From an uncultured Pedobacter sp. (GTDB taxonomy: Bacteria > Bacteroidota > Bacteroidia > Sphingobacteriales > Sphingobacteriaceae), in contig NZ_CAMLHF010000164.1 in NCBI RefSeq assembly GCF_946479715.1, positions 1-12,829 of the forward strand: a DNA stretch of 12,829 bases, in the 5' to 3' direction. This document shows, piece by piece, positions 1 to 7,962 of this stretch. The position numbers and the translations under genes are program-made. Position 1 is the stretch's first letter. The number at the start of each line of letters is the position of its first letter. The notes under the pieces are model-generated. The model had not been told where the DNA came from. It worked only from the letters and a program-made list of their open reading frames with translations, and did no database searches.

Positions 1-35
1 TTGAATAAGGCACTCTTGTTAATGTTTTCGTTCAT
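1..35 (-). CDS. possible 5' end of a leftward gene (partial)
   Basis: An ATG on the minus strand (complement of 33-35) opens a frame reading MNENINKSALF that leaves the window after 11 codons without a stop. The AT-rich gap to its right would fit a 5' flank, but no TAnnTTTG promoter was found close upstream. Eleven codons are too few to name a product or even to be sure the frame is coding. The entry mainly records that a leftward gene may begin here, with the 12-bp palindrome at 236-247 about 200 bases upstream. Confidence 0.25.
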   Translation of the reverse strand, partial: MNENINKSALF

Positions 36-356
36 AATATAATGGTTATTTGGTTTGATTTAACAGCATCCTTGAACTGACTCGAGATCGGACGTATTAA
101 AAGTTACATCATTGACTTTACCGGCTGCTCACCTGACATTATCACTGAATAACTGCATGTTTTATATTTATTTATTTAGGTTGAATTAAAATATTAGCAT
201 TTGGTTAAACGAAATTAGTAAAATATTTAATTAAGGCAATCGATTGCTAAAAAATATTTACTTCTATTTAGGTGATTAAAAATTTGTACTCTTAAATATG
301 CCTCGAAACAACCGGACATATCTACTGAGATCATGTACAGGTAGTTCATCACAAAC
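36..356. other. AT-rich intergenic region
   Basis: No coding frame of useful length was seen on either strand. The stretch has three copies of TAAAATATT or close variants (around 187-195, 219-228 and 248-259) and one perfect 12-bp palindrome, annotated separately. It separates the possible leftward gene at the edge from the 3' end of the DUF1080 gene. No hairpin followed by a T-run was found that would end transcription of the DUF1080 gene. Confidence 0.6.
236..247. promoter_or_regulatory. 12-bp perfect palindrome, LacI-family operator-like
   Basis: GCAATCGATTGC is its own reverse complement and has the central CG typical of LacI/GalR-family operators such as those of PurR and CytR. It stands out in otherwise AT-rich sequence. 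Symmetry stops at the flanking bases (G on the left, T on the right). It would suit control of the possible leftward gene at the window edge. No LacI-family gene lies in the window, so the regulator is unknown. Confidence 0.4.
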
Positions 357-1031
357 TTATGGTAATTCTTTTATTTGAATATGACGGTATTCCATCTGTC
401 CGTGATCGCCCTCCAATCCGATAGGACCACTGGCAGGAAGCTCGAGTGCATCCTCGAGTACCTCACCATTGCATTCGCAATGGGCAATATTGTTCTTCAC
501 GGTCACAATAATGGTATTCCAGTCCTGTGGTCTGTAATTTTTCAAGTCTTTATAAGGTCCAGCCACTGTATAATCACGACATTGAAGCTGTGGCCCACGT
601 AGAAAAATGCCGCTGTCTGCATTTGGAGATGCTCGAAACTCCAACTTCAGGATAAAATTTCCAGGGAACTCTCGAAGGGTCCAGGACTCCTGAATCTTCC
701 GCTCCACTCCTACTGGATAGTTAACTGTGAGTACCCCATTCGCAGCAGTATAACGTCCGTCTGATGACACTTTCTTTCCGTCGAATTTTTCGGTTATTTC
801 TCCGTCCTTGTTCCGGTAACACCATCCCCGAAGTGTGATTCCGTCAAACAGCTTCTCGAATCCTCTATCCGGTTGCCAATCTGCGACTTTCAGTTTGGCT
901 TTTTGAGTGGTTGCCGAGGCTCCGGTTTGAGCATCTGTGTTCAGACTGGTCGACAACAATCCAACTACGACCATAAAAGCGGGTGTGATGATGCGAAGTT
1001 TAATGTTTAAATTGATGATTTTCATGCTCAT
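357..1031 (-). CDS. secreted DUF1080 (3-keto-disaccharide hydrolase-like) protein
   Basis: The protein has 224 residues. An N-terminal hydrophobic segment (about 10-33, ending near NTDAQ) looks like a signal peptide, so it should act in the periplasm or outside the cell. The rest is a single DUF1080 domain: the opening motif GFEKLFDGITLRGW (58-70), NADSGIFLRG (137-146), PQDWNTIIVTVKN (168-180), and the closing stretch around LPASGPIGLEGDHGQMEYRH (198-217). The family has a concanavalin-like fold and is annotated as 3-keto-disaccharide hydrolase, acting on oxidised sugars or glycosides in Bacteroidota and Planctomycetota; the substrate here is not shown by sequence. ATG 1031 is used, and Met3 (1025) is an alternative start. 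It is divergent from a GH5 glucanase, which suits a glycan-use role. By eye it is richer in G+C than the GH5 and kinase genes. Confidence 0.88.
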   Translation of the reverse strand: MSMKIINLNIKLRIITPAFMVVVGLLSTSLNTDAQTGASATTQKAKLKVADWQPDRGFEKLFDGITLRGWCYRNKDGEITEKFDGKKVSSDGRYTAANGVLTVNYPVGVERKIQESWTLREFPGNFILKLEFRASPNADSGIFLRGPQLQCRDYTVAGPYKDLKNYRPQDWNTIIVTVKNNIAHCECNGEVLEDALELPASGPIGLEGDHGQMEYRHIQIKELP

Positions 1032-1142
1032 AATTTGTTTTTGGGTTATTTATGTGGTTATGCTTAAATATTATTAGTGCCACAACGGGTTTTATACGAT
1101 CAGCATTTCTCACCGCTGAAAGTAACCACAAGTAATCTATCT

Positions 1143-1175
1143 CAAAGGTACATTTGTTAAAAATAGACCTACAAA
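1143..1175 (-). promoter_or_regulatory. Bacteroidota-type promoter for the DUF1080 gene
   Basis: On the minus strand TTTG (complement of 1172-1175) is followed after 21 bases by TACCTTTG (complement of 1143-1150). This matches the Bacteroidota -33 TTTG and -7 TAnnTTTG consensus at an accepted spacing. Transcription would start near 1137 and leave a leader of about 105 bases before the ATG at 1031. The two ends of the inverted repeat at 1150-1178 fall on the -33 and -7 elements. Confidence 0.55.
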
Positions 1176-1178
1176 TGT
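1150..1178. repeat. 8-bp inverted repeat over the DUF1080 promoter (operator candidate)
   Basis: ACATTTGT (1150-1157) and ACAAATGT (1171-1178) are exact reverse complements separated by 13 bases. Their centres are 21 bp apart, two helical turns, which suits a dimer binding one face of the DNA. Each arm with its flank (TACATTTGTT, TACAAATGTT) is one base from the TACAnnTGTA dyad bound by staphylococcal BlaI/MecI; that likeness is suggestive only. The rightward strand also contains TACATTTG (1149-1156), a -7-like match, but without a clear -33 element. Confidence 0.45.
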
Positions 1179-1334
1179 TAATTGATTTCTTAATGGCCTT
1201 GCCTGATTATAATAAACTGGACATAAAATACGAATGTTGTGCATCAAATCATCGCCGGAGATGAACATTCCAAGCCAGTTATTTATCAAATGGATCCTGA
1301 GAATTTACTAACTTGCTATTTCATTAAAATTTTT

Positions 1335-2336
1335 ATGCTAGCCAGTAAACATTACACGCTTCAAACTTTAGGCGTATTTATTATCTTAATATGGTCAACA
1401 ACATTTTGCAAAGCACAGCGCGTTAGTACAGTTAGTGCACATGGAACTTTAAAAATTCAAGACGGCAAAATTTTGGATAGCCACAACAAACCGCCACAAT
1501 TGAGAGGTGTAAGTTTATCGTGGAGCGTGTGGGGTGGAAGAAAATACTATAATCCAGAGGTAGTAAGCTGGCTAAAAAAAGATTTCAAGATCAATCTATT
1601 GCGTGTCGCTATGGCTGTTGAACCTGATGGTGGATATTTGAAAGATCCTATAGGACAGGAAAGGCTCATTACAGCGGTTATTGATGCAGCGATCAAAGAA
1701 GGCATATATGTTTTAATAGACTGGCACGATCATCACGCCAATGTGAACATAAAAGAAGCGAAATCCTTTTTTAAAAAGATGTCGGTAAAATATTCCGGTG
1801 TTCCTAATGTTATTTATGAAATATGGAATGAACCTGAGCGTATAGAGTGGAAAGTGGTTAAGGGTTATGCATTGGAAGTCATTGCTGAAATACGCAAGAA
1901 TGATAAGGAAAACATTATTGTGGTTGGTAGTCCCAATTGGGATCAGGATATTGATATCGCTGCAAAAGATCCCATAAAAGGCTTCAAAAACATTGCTTAT
2001 TCCTTTCATTTCTATGCATCCGATCCTGATCATCAGGAGAAACTCATGAACAAAGCAGACCTTGCACTTGAACTTGGACTGCCTGTTATAGTGACAGAAT
2101 GGGGAGTTGGAGAGGCTAATGGAAATGGAGTGTTTGATGTACAAAAAAGCGATAAGTGGTTCAATTGGATGGAGCAGCATAAACTAAGTTCAGCTAATTG
2201 GAATCTGACTAACAAAAAAGAAACGACAGCACTGCTTTTACCGGGCGCTTCTGTATCTGGCCAGTGGCCATCCACAATGCTTTCACCAGCCGGAATTTAT
2301 ATCAGAGAGTTGCTCATTAAGCTAAATAAGAATTAA
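1335..2336 (+). CDS. secreted GH5 (subfamily 2-like) endo-beta-1,4-glucanase
   Basis: This is a glycoside hydrolase family 5 enzyme, expected to cut beta-1,4-glucan internally by a retaining two-glutamate mechanism. Numbered from the chosen ATG: signal peptide about 1-28 (hydrophobic TLGVFIILIW, cleavage near CKAQ), then LRGVSLSW (56-63), LLRVAMAVEP (88-97), LIDWHDHHAN (127-136), YEIWNEPE (161-168, acid/base E166), YSFHFYA (222-228) and VTEWGVG (253-259, nucleophile E255). WHDHHA and the later SANWNL are typical of the GH5_2 cellulases. It is a single catalytic domain with no carbohydrate-binding module. The frame is open from GTG 1239 and has ATGs at 1290 and 1335; 1335 places the signal peptide at the N terminus. 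Cellulose, lichenan or mixed glucan are possible substrates. It diverges from the DUF1080 gene and lies 79 bases before the kinase gene. Confidence 0.9.
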   Translation: MLASKHYTLQTLGVFIILIWSTTFCKAQRVSTVSAHGTLKIQDGKILDSHNKPPQLRGVSLSWSVWGGRKYYNPEVVSWLKKDFKINLLRVAMAVEPDGGYLKDPIGQERLITAVIDAAIKEGIYVLIDWHDHHANVNIKEAKSFFKKMSVKYSGVPNVIYEIWNEPERIEWKVVKGYALEVIAEIRKNDKENIIVVGSPNWDQDIDIAAKDPIKGFKNIAYSFHFYASDPDHQEKLMNKADLALELGLPVIVTEWGVGEANGNGVFDVQKSDKWFNWMEQHKLSSANWNLTNKKETTALLLPGASVSGQWPSTMLSPAGIYIRELLIKLNKN

Positions 2337-2415
2337 AATAATGAAGAAGAGATTGCCCTAGTAAATAAACATGCTCACTTTATCTTGCCTATTTCTGGTT
2401 TAGACTTTAAATATT

Positions 2416-4353
2416 ATGAATAGATTCTTATTAGTTTTTGTGGTTTTGGCATTTTCTGTTTTATGGTGTAATGCACAATTACCTTTAAATGAAAAGGAAT
2501 ACGCCGACAGTTTAGAAAAAGTTCTTATTAGTACGAAATCTGACAGCTTAAAAGCGAGAGCAAATTATCAATTATCACATTACTGGAGCATACATAAAGA
2601 CACACGAAAAGGCAATCAATATCTACAACGTGGAAAGGCATATTCAAAAAAATATCCTTATCTACAGGCGATATATTATTTTTTCGAATCAAATCTGTAC
2701 TTATATGAAGATCCGAAGAAAAGTACCAATGCAATTTTAGAAGGCGAACATCAGCTTTTGAAATTTGAAACTAAAGAATCCTATACATTTAGAGCTAAAT
2801 TATGGTATAATTTAGCGATCCTGGCGCAAGAAAAAGACGACCAAAAAGCCACTTTAGACATTATTTTAAATAAGGTTATACCGTTTGCAAAAAAAAGTCA
2901 GGATACATTAATGCTGGCCAAATATTATTCACAAGCCGGAAAAATATTCATGAACAATGATCAACTTGAAAAGGCGGAAGAATATTATAATAGGACAATT
3001 GATCTCATAAAAAACAAACCGACAAAATCCACCATACTACTTAATACATACATCATTGCTTCATCAAACTACATTTTTTTAAAAAAACATTCAAAAGCAA
3101 AAATAATGCTTGATAAGGCGAAAAATATGCTATCTAAATTTCCTAAATCCATTTCACAGTCTGATTATTATTGGGCCGAAGGCAATTATTATGAAGAAAT
3201 TGAGCAATATTCACAGGCTTTGAAAAGCTATACTATTGGAATATCAAGGGCAACGGAACAGGGCCAGGATTACATTGTACAGGCGCTTGAGATGCAGAAA
3301 TATTCTGTATTGACAAAGTTGAAGAGATACAGCGAGGCTCTTCCGTTAATTACAAAGGTGGCACGGGATACGGCCTATATGAGTACAACGAACAATAGAA
3401 AATCCATTTTTAATGAATTAGCAAAAACCTACAATCACCTTGGCAAAGATGCCCTGGCTTATACCTGGCTAAGGCGGTACAGTCTATTAAACGATAGTAT
3501 AAATGATAGCCAGCTGAAGAATGACATTAATAAACTTGAAATTAAATTCAGGAATTTAGAGAATCAGAAAAAGATTGCTACCCTGGAAGCAGAAAAAGAG
3601 AAGGCTGTCTTATCATCAAAAAATAGCAGATTAATGATCTGGCTGCTCGGGACGGCAGTGGTGTTGTTCCTGGCAGTTACTATTTTTACCTTAAATTATT
3701 ACCGGGGTAAGAATAAATTGGATCGCACAACTGCCATGCTTGAGGGAGAAGAGCGAGAGCGGAAAAGAATAGCGAGAGATCTTCATGATGGATTAGGTGG
3801 AATGCTTGCTGGTGTTAAAATTAAACTATCTAGCTGGGTGGCAAATAAGCATAACTTAAAGACGGATGTGGAATTAGACCGGATTATTTATCAGCTTGAC
3901 GATTCACTAAATGAACTCCGCTATATAGCGCATAATATGATGCCTGAAAGTTTGGTCAAATTTGGTTTAGAAACCGCACTAAAAGATTTATGTGATTCGA
4001 TGTCTGTAAACAACAATTATGTGGTATTTCAGTCTTTTCTCAGCGATGCAGATATTCCGGCAAAGATACAACCGACAATTTACCGTATTGTGCAAGAATT
4101 GTTATATAATGCCAAGCGCCATGCTAACGCGCAGCATATTATCGTCCAATGCAGTCAAAACGAAGGGTCTTTTTTTATAACTGTAGAAGATGATGGAATA
4201 GGTTTTGCCCAGAATTCTTTAGTTGCTAAAAATGGTATGGGTTTAAAGAACATACAAAGCCGGGTAAATTACTTAAATGGCAAAATGGAAATTGTATCTA
4301 ACAAACACGAAAAAGGGAGTGCGGTGAATATCGAACTGAATGTTACAAAATAA
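2416..4353 (+). CDS. TPR-containing sensor histidine kinase, HisKA_3/NarL type
   Basis: The protein has 645 residues. A signal peptide (about 1-20, ending WCNAQ) is followed by a periplasmic helical region with TPR-like repeats, clearest at 167-198 and 251-280, with further copies to about 360. Then come a coiled-coil linker (about 365-402), one membrane segment (about 405-427) and the cytoplasmic kinase. The dimerisation helix carries ERKRIARDLHDGLGG with phospho-accepting H457. The ATPase domain has an N-box (RIVQELLYNAKRHA, N565), a G1 box (DDGIGF, 592-597) and a G2 box (GMGL, 607-610), so it looks catalytically complete. This class normally phosphorylates a LuxR/NarL-type response regulator; none lies in this window and no receiver domain is fused. 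It is 79 bases after the GH5 gene on the same strand and may be co-transcribed. The signal sensed is unknown. Confidence 0.9.
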   Translation: MNRFLLVFVVLAFSVLWCNAQLPLNEKEYADSLEKVLISTKSDSLKARANYQLSHYWSIHKDTRKGNQYLQRGKAYSKKYPYLQAIYYFFESNLYLYEDPKKSTNAILEGEHQLLKFETKESYTFRAKLWYNLAILAQEKDDQKATLDIILNKVIPFAKKSQDTLMLAKYYSQAGKIFMNNDQLEKAEEYYNRTIDLIKNKPTKSTILLNTYIIASSNYIFLKKHSKAKIMLDKAKNMLSKFPKSISQSDYYWAEGNYYEEIEQYSQALKSYTIGISRATEQGQDYIVQALEMQKYSVLTKLKRYSEALPLITKVARDTAYMSTTNNRKSIFNELAKTYNHLGKDALAYTWLRRYSLLNDSINDSQLKNDINKLEIKFRNLENQKKIATLEAEKEKAVLSSKNSRLMIWLLGTAVVLFLAVTIFTLNYYRGKNKLDRTTAMLEGEERERKRIARDLHDGLGGMLAGVKIKLSSWVANKHNLKTDVELDRIIYQLDDSLNELRYIAHNMMPESLVKFGLETALKDLCDSMSVNNNYVVFQSFLSDADIPAKIQPTIYRIVQELLYNAKRHANAQHIIVQCSQNEGSFFITVEDDGIGFAQNSLVAKNGMGLKNIQSRVNYLNGKMEIVSNKHEKGSAVNIELNVTK

Positions 4354-4868
4354 TTGATCCAGTATATCGTTGAATATCATATACCTTCAAATATAAAATG
4401 TCAAAGGCATGCTTACTCCCCTTACTCAGTTAGAGCAAGAGCTCATTGTCGATGACACTATTTAGACTTTCAGGATACATCTTCACCTATATCAACCAAA
4501 TCTATAAAAATTTATAGCATTACCGATATTCGTTCACCACAAATAGCACTACACTTTTAATTTCTAACACTTCTGACTAAAAATTCCTTATCAATATTGA
4601 CATTTCACTGCTTTTTCACAAAAAACCAACCAAGACCTATCACTCATCAGGCACTACACCAACAAAAACAATATCTACACACCCCTTTAACAGGCCTTTT
4701 AATACTAAAGTCGCAATCTAACAAAGAAATAACGCATTTACCATGGGATTTTCGACAAATTTTAAAGGCAATGAGCATATGTAAAAATAATGTATTTGAT
4801 TCATACCTTCAAGGTAAAGATTTACCTTCTACTCGGAGATTTGCTAAAAAAATTAAACCATTCATCAA
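4354..4868. other. 515-bp intergenic region between convergent genes
   Basis: No convincing gene was found. A frame opening with TTG at 4597 runs 91 codons to 4872, but it overlaps the convergent desaturase stop and shows no recognisable domain. Two dyads occur: CTATAAA-AA-TTTATAG (4502-4517) and AAGGTAAA-GA-TTTACCTT (4811-4828). The second overlaps an alternative short hairpin, ACCTT-C-AAGGT (4805-4815). Neither is followed by a T-run, so neither can be called a terminator. The stretch sits where the cognate response-regulator gene of the kinase might be expected, but no receiver domain can be read. Confidence 0.55.
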
Positions 4869-5570
4869 TTAGGGTTTATGCGTTCCAAACATTCGGTCCC
4901 AAATAGAGGTATAAAAACCAAAGTTTCTTTGTTCGTTTAAATGATGTTGATTATGAAATTTTGTCGTTCCTAAAAATAATTGCTCCGTCCATTTTGGAAA
5001 GAACTCTCGGTTTAGATGACCGATAGTTCCCCAAATCAAATTGATGAACACATAAAACGAAATGGAAAAAATAGAAAAATCATACCACATAAAAACAAAG
5101 ATCATCATCAATCCGAAACCTAATGTTTCAAAAGGATGCAGCACAAAAAGGCTCAGAAAATTAGTGCTCGTATGTTCGTGATGTTTGCGGTGTAAAATTT
5201 TATAAATAAGCGGATGATGCACCAGATAATGAAAAATATACATCAACAGGTCCATCACCAAGACAATGACTATGACTTCAATGAGAAGTGCCAGGATTGT
5301 TTTAGATTCGTTTAATATAATCCATCCCGATTTCCAAAAATAAACCCCAATCAACATCACAACGCTATTGAGAAACATGCTTAGAAAACTTACATACAAA
5401 TCAGATTTTAGAAAAGGATGATCAGTCGTCTGGATCTTATTTTTTAAACAGGTTTTATCAATAAACAGGTAAAATCCAATCGAAAACAAATACAAAAATG
5501 TATTAGCTGTCAAACTGAAAATAATCCATTCCAACCAAGATAGCTTTTCAAAAAATAACAAAAAATTCAA
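4869..5570 (-). CDS. sterol desaturase / fatty acid hydroxylase family membrane protein
   Basis: The protein has 233 residues with several hydrophobic membrane segments (about 14-37, 59-79, 91-113 and 150-180). It carries the histidine clusters of the di-iron fatty acid hydroxylase superfamily: HYLVHH (114-119), HRKHH (127-131), a single H145, H185 and HNQHH (206-210), which bind iron at the cytoplasmic membrane face. The family hydroxylates or desaturates lipids, sterol-like molecules or carotenoids; the substrate here cannot be read from sequence. It is not next to crtI, so a carotenoid hydroxylase role is only a possibility. The frame begins with TTG at 5570, just after an in-frame TAA (5583-5585). 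An ATG lies a few bases upstream but out of frame. A later start at Met65 would lose two membrane segments, so TTG is preferred. Confidence 0.85.
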   Translation of the reverse strand: MNFLLFFEKLSWLEWIIFSLTANTFLYLFSIGFYLFIDKTCLKNKIQTTDHPFLKSDLYVSFLSMFLNSVVMLIGVYFWKSGWIILNESKTILALLIEVIVIVLVMDLLMYIFHYLVHHPLIYKILHRKHHEHTSTNFLSLFVLHPFETLGFGLMMIFVFMWYDFSIFSISFYVFINLIWGTIGHLNREFFPKWTEQLFLGTTKFHNQHHLNEQRNFGFYTSIWDRMFGTHKP

Positions 5571-5596
5571 AACGCATGTAATTTAAGATTAGCCTA

Positions 5597-5626
5597 TAAA
5601 AGTATGGAATTTCCTGACGAGCCAAA
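5597..5626 (-). promoter_or_regulatory. possible promoter for the desaturase-family gene
   Basis: On the minus strand TTTG (complement of 5623-5626) is followed after 18 bases by TACTTTTA (complement of 5597-5604), one mismatch from TAnnTTTG. A start near 5590 would give a leader of about 20 bases before the TTG start. The gap from the barrel-protein gene upstream is 140 bases, so independent transcription is plausible. Confidence 0.3.
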
Positions 5627-5710
5627 ACGAATTGATATTTCGTGAATAGACAGGCGTGTGATTGAAGATTTTTTTCTGGAAAAAGAACCTAGAACATCTC
5701 TATATGAGCC

Positions 5711-7951
5711 CTAGTTCCTGATCCGGTCCTGCTCGTTACCTGCACCTCCTGTATTTCGCTTTTTCACAGCAGCAGCACCTTTACTAAAATTATAGCTAAA
5801 AGAAATCACACCTACGCGGTTATCAAATGCATTACGATAGGTTGCCGCAGTAAGCGGAATATTCAGGATTTCGCCCCTGGGTTTATTGCTGTCGAACACA
5901 TCCCGCAAAGTGAATTTTATCGAGGCTTTATCAGCCAGGAATTTCTTCTGGACGGCTACATTCACCAGATAGATCGATGCCTTTTTGAACTGAGCACTTT
6001 CACTTGGCGAAAGATAGACCCCATTCAGCTCACCCCCCCATCCCTTGTTAAAATTAAACTGGTTATTCGGCTGCACATACACATAAAAACTTCCGGTAGC
6101 AAGCCCGTTATTCCCTGGAAAGCCACTGAAACGGTTGCGAACAGCTTCTGAATATAAATTAAGCCTATACCAGTTCCCCATTTTCAAATTCAGGTTCAAT
6201 GAAGCACCATAATACCTGAGTCGACCCACATTTCCTGTCCGGCTAATGAATATTCCATTCTCCTGATTGATCACTTCCGTGATCATATCTGTATGCAGGC
6301 TGTAAAAAATGTCGAAATTTATTTTGTTGTCATGGTTAAAATTTAAATCGATCTTATCGTTAAATTCCGGTCTGATGTATGGGTTTCCGGCAAAATACGT
6401 GAATTTATCAATTAGGAATATAAAAGGATTGAGATCCTGATAGTAAGGTCTTCTTACCCGTCTGCCATAGTATAAAGTAAGTTTGTTTTTATTGCTATCG
6501 AGCTTGTAAGAGAAATATAATGTAGGAAAAAGGTTTGTATAGTGCTGACTAAAAGTAGAATCTGACCGGATAGCATTACCCAATTGATGTCCCTCCATAT
6601 TGGTCTGTTCTATCCTTAACCCAGCCTGAATGCTAAACCGTTTCCATTCCTTATTGAAGTTTACATATGCAGCGTTGATGTTTTCCTTATACCTGAAATG
6701 GTTGGTCTTTTCATTATCAGTGATGAGCTGATCATTTTTCTGTATGAAATAATCCGCAATGTTATCTGTATTCACAAAGCTGGTTTTTAACCCGGCAGAT
6801 AGCTTAGCCTTACCCTTCAACGGATGTTCATAATCGCCTTTTGCCGAATAGACAGCGATTTTAGAAGGTAAACTTGCAACCAGATCCTCCCGGATAGTAG
6901 TACCTAGCTGTGAATTAAAAATTTCATTCCCAAAAGTCTGATCAGTGCTGTTTTTATACCGAATGTGGTCAAGATCAAAAGAAAGCTCCCGACCAAGACT
7001 ATCATATTTGTGGCTGTAATTAAAATTGATCCCATTTCTGTCCTGTCCCGATTGTTCTGTGTTTAACGCGCTGATAACCGAATCCGTAACACCAGATGGT
7101 TTGGTAGCAATAGCTGTGACGTCTCTAACTTGATTGCCACGGTTATAGGATCCGGTAAATACAAAACCAAGGGTCGTTTTATCACTTACATAGAAGTCCA
7201 TTCCAGCCTTGGTGTTCGGGGTAGTGTTTCTTGGGTTAAAAATGCTATGCTGTTTAAAAACAGATTGCAACTCGTCATCCTCATTATAGAACCATCGGTT
7301 AATGTCAAGGGCCCTCCAGCTATGTTCCGTGCTGTATCCTAGGTTCCCGAAAACATTGATCTTGTTTTTTCGATAGTTCAGGTCAACACTACCGTTATGT
7401 CTCCAGTTGGGTGAATAGCCAGCGCCCACATTCAAAGAGCCGTTTAATCCATTAATCTGCGATTTCTTAGTTCTGATATTGATCAGGCCAGCGCTACCGG
7501 CAGCATCATAACGGGCTGGTGGATTCGGAATCAATTCGATCTGGTTGATGGCGCTTGCGGGCAAGGATTTAAGATAGGCTGCCAATGCGGTGGCACTAAG
7601 GTAGGTCGGCCTATTGTCGATCAGCACAACTACACTGCTCAGACCTTTCAGGCTGATATTACCATCCTGATCAACCTGCACACCTGGTGCCTTTTCCAAC
7701 ACTTCCAACGCGTTAGCGCCACCATTACTAATTAGCGAACCAACATTCAATACTGTACGGTCTATTTTCTGTTCAATGAAGTTCTTTGTCGTAACGATCT
7801 TTACCTCTTTCAAGCCTATCGGCTTTTTTAATGTATCGGAACTTTTCTTTGCTGTATCAATTTTCTTTACGGTGTCAGTTTGTGCAACTGCTAAAATTGG
7901 GGCAATAGTTATCCACAGGATGAATTTCATCCTCAAAAAACAGTTGTTCAT
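5711..7951 (-). CDS. TonB-dependent receptor-like outer-membrane beta-barrel protein
   Basis: The protein has 746 residues. A signal peptide (best from Met8, ATG 7930: MKFILWITIAPILAVAQ) is followed by a short Lys/Asp-rich linker (about 25-47). A plug domain of about 50-165 contains ALEVLEKAPGVQVDQDG (81-97), VVVLIDNRPTYLS (107-119) and PNPPARYDAAGSAGLINI (142-159). The rest is a long outer-membrane barrel of the OMP_b-brl_3 type with a characteristic tail (FSYNFSKG, then KKRN...EQDRIRN). It lacks the carboxypeptidase-regulatory-like domain that often precedes the plug, and no clear TonB box is seen. It should sit in the outer membrane, either taking up a ligand with TonB energy or acting as a non-transporting relative. 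It lies 11 bases after the M56 gene and is the last gene of the blaI operon, so it is probably controlled by BlaI. The ligand is unknown. Confidence 0.88.
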   Translation of the reverse strand: MNNCFLRMKFILWITIAPILAVAQTDTVKKIDTAKKSSDTLKKPIGLKEVKIVTTKNFIEQKIDRTVLNVGSLISNGGANALEVLEKAPGVQVDQDGNISLKGLSSVVVLIDNRPTYLSATALAAYLKSLPASAINQIELIPNPPARYDAAGSAGLINIRTKKSQINGLNGSLNVGAGYSPNWRHNGSVDLNYRKNKINVFGNLGYSTEHSWRALDINRWFYNEDDELQSVFKQHSIFNPRNTTPNTKAGMDFYVSDKTTLGFVFTGSYNRGNQVRDVTAIATKPSGVTDSVISALNTEQSGQDRNGINFNYSHKYDSLGRELSFDLDHIRYKNSTDQTFGNEIFNSQLGTTIREDLVASLPSKIAVYSAKGDYEHPLKGKAKLSAGLKTSFVNTDNIADYFIQKNDQLITDNEKTNHFRYKENINAAYVNFNKEWKRFSIQAGLRIEQTNMEGHQLGNAIRSDSTFSQHYTNLFPTLYFSYKLDSNKNKLTLYYGRRVRRPYYQDLNPFIFLIDKFTYFAGNPYIRPEFNDKIDLNFNHDNKINFDIFYSLHTDMITEVINQENGIFISRTGNVGRLRYYGASLNLNLKMGNWYRLNLYSEAVRNRFSGFPGNNGLATGSFYVYVQPNNQFNFNKGWGGELNGVYLSPSESAQFKKASIYLVNVAVQKKFLADKASIKFTLRDVFDSNKPRGEILNIPLTAATYRNAFDNRVGVISFSYNFSKGAAAVKKRNTGGAGNEQDRIRN

Positions 7952-7962
7952 GTGCTTATTGG

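Noticed and set aside
1239..1334. Upstream extension of the GH5 frame from GTG 1239 or ATG 1290.
   Set aside because: It would place 17-32 polar or mixed residues before an otherwise typical signal peptide; ATG 1335 gives the normal layout.
1713..2275. Minus-strand frames of 80 and 155 codons opposite the GH5 catalytic domain.
   Set aside because: They mirror a conserved catalytic domain on the other strand and have no features of their own.
4409..4465. An 18-codon frame ending QELIVDDTI, recalling the LIVDD start of response regulators just downstream of the orphan kinase.
   Set aside because: The frame stops directly after the similarity, which is five residues long, and no further receiver or LuxR helix-turn-helix sequence can be read in any frame nearby.
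4597..4872. A 91-codon frame on the plus strand after the kinase gene, starting with TTG.
   Set aside because: The composition is unlike the neighbouring proteins, no domain is recognisable, and it overlaps the stop of the convergent desaturase gene. It is more likely a chance frame in AT-rich DNA.
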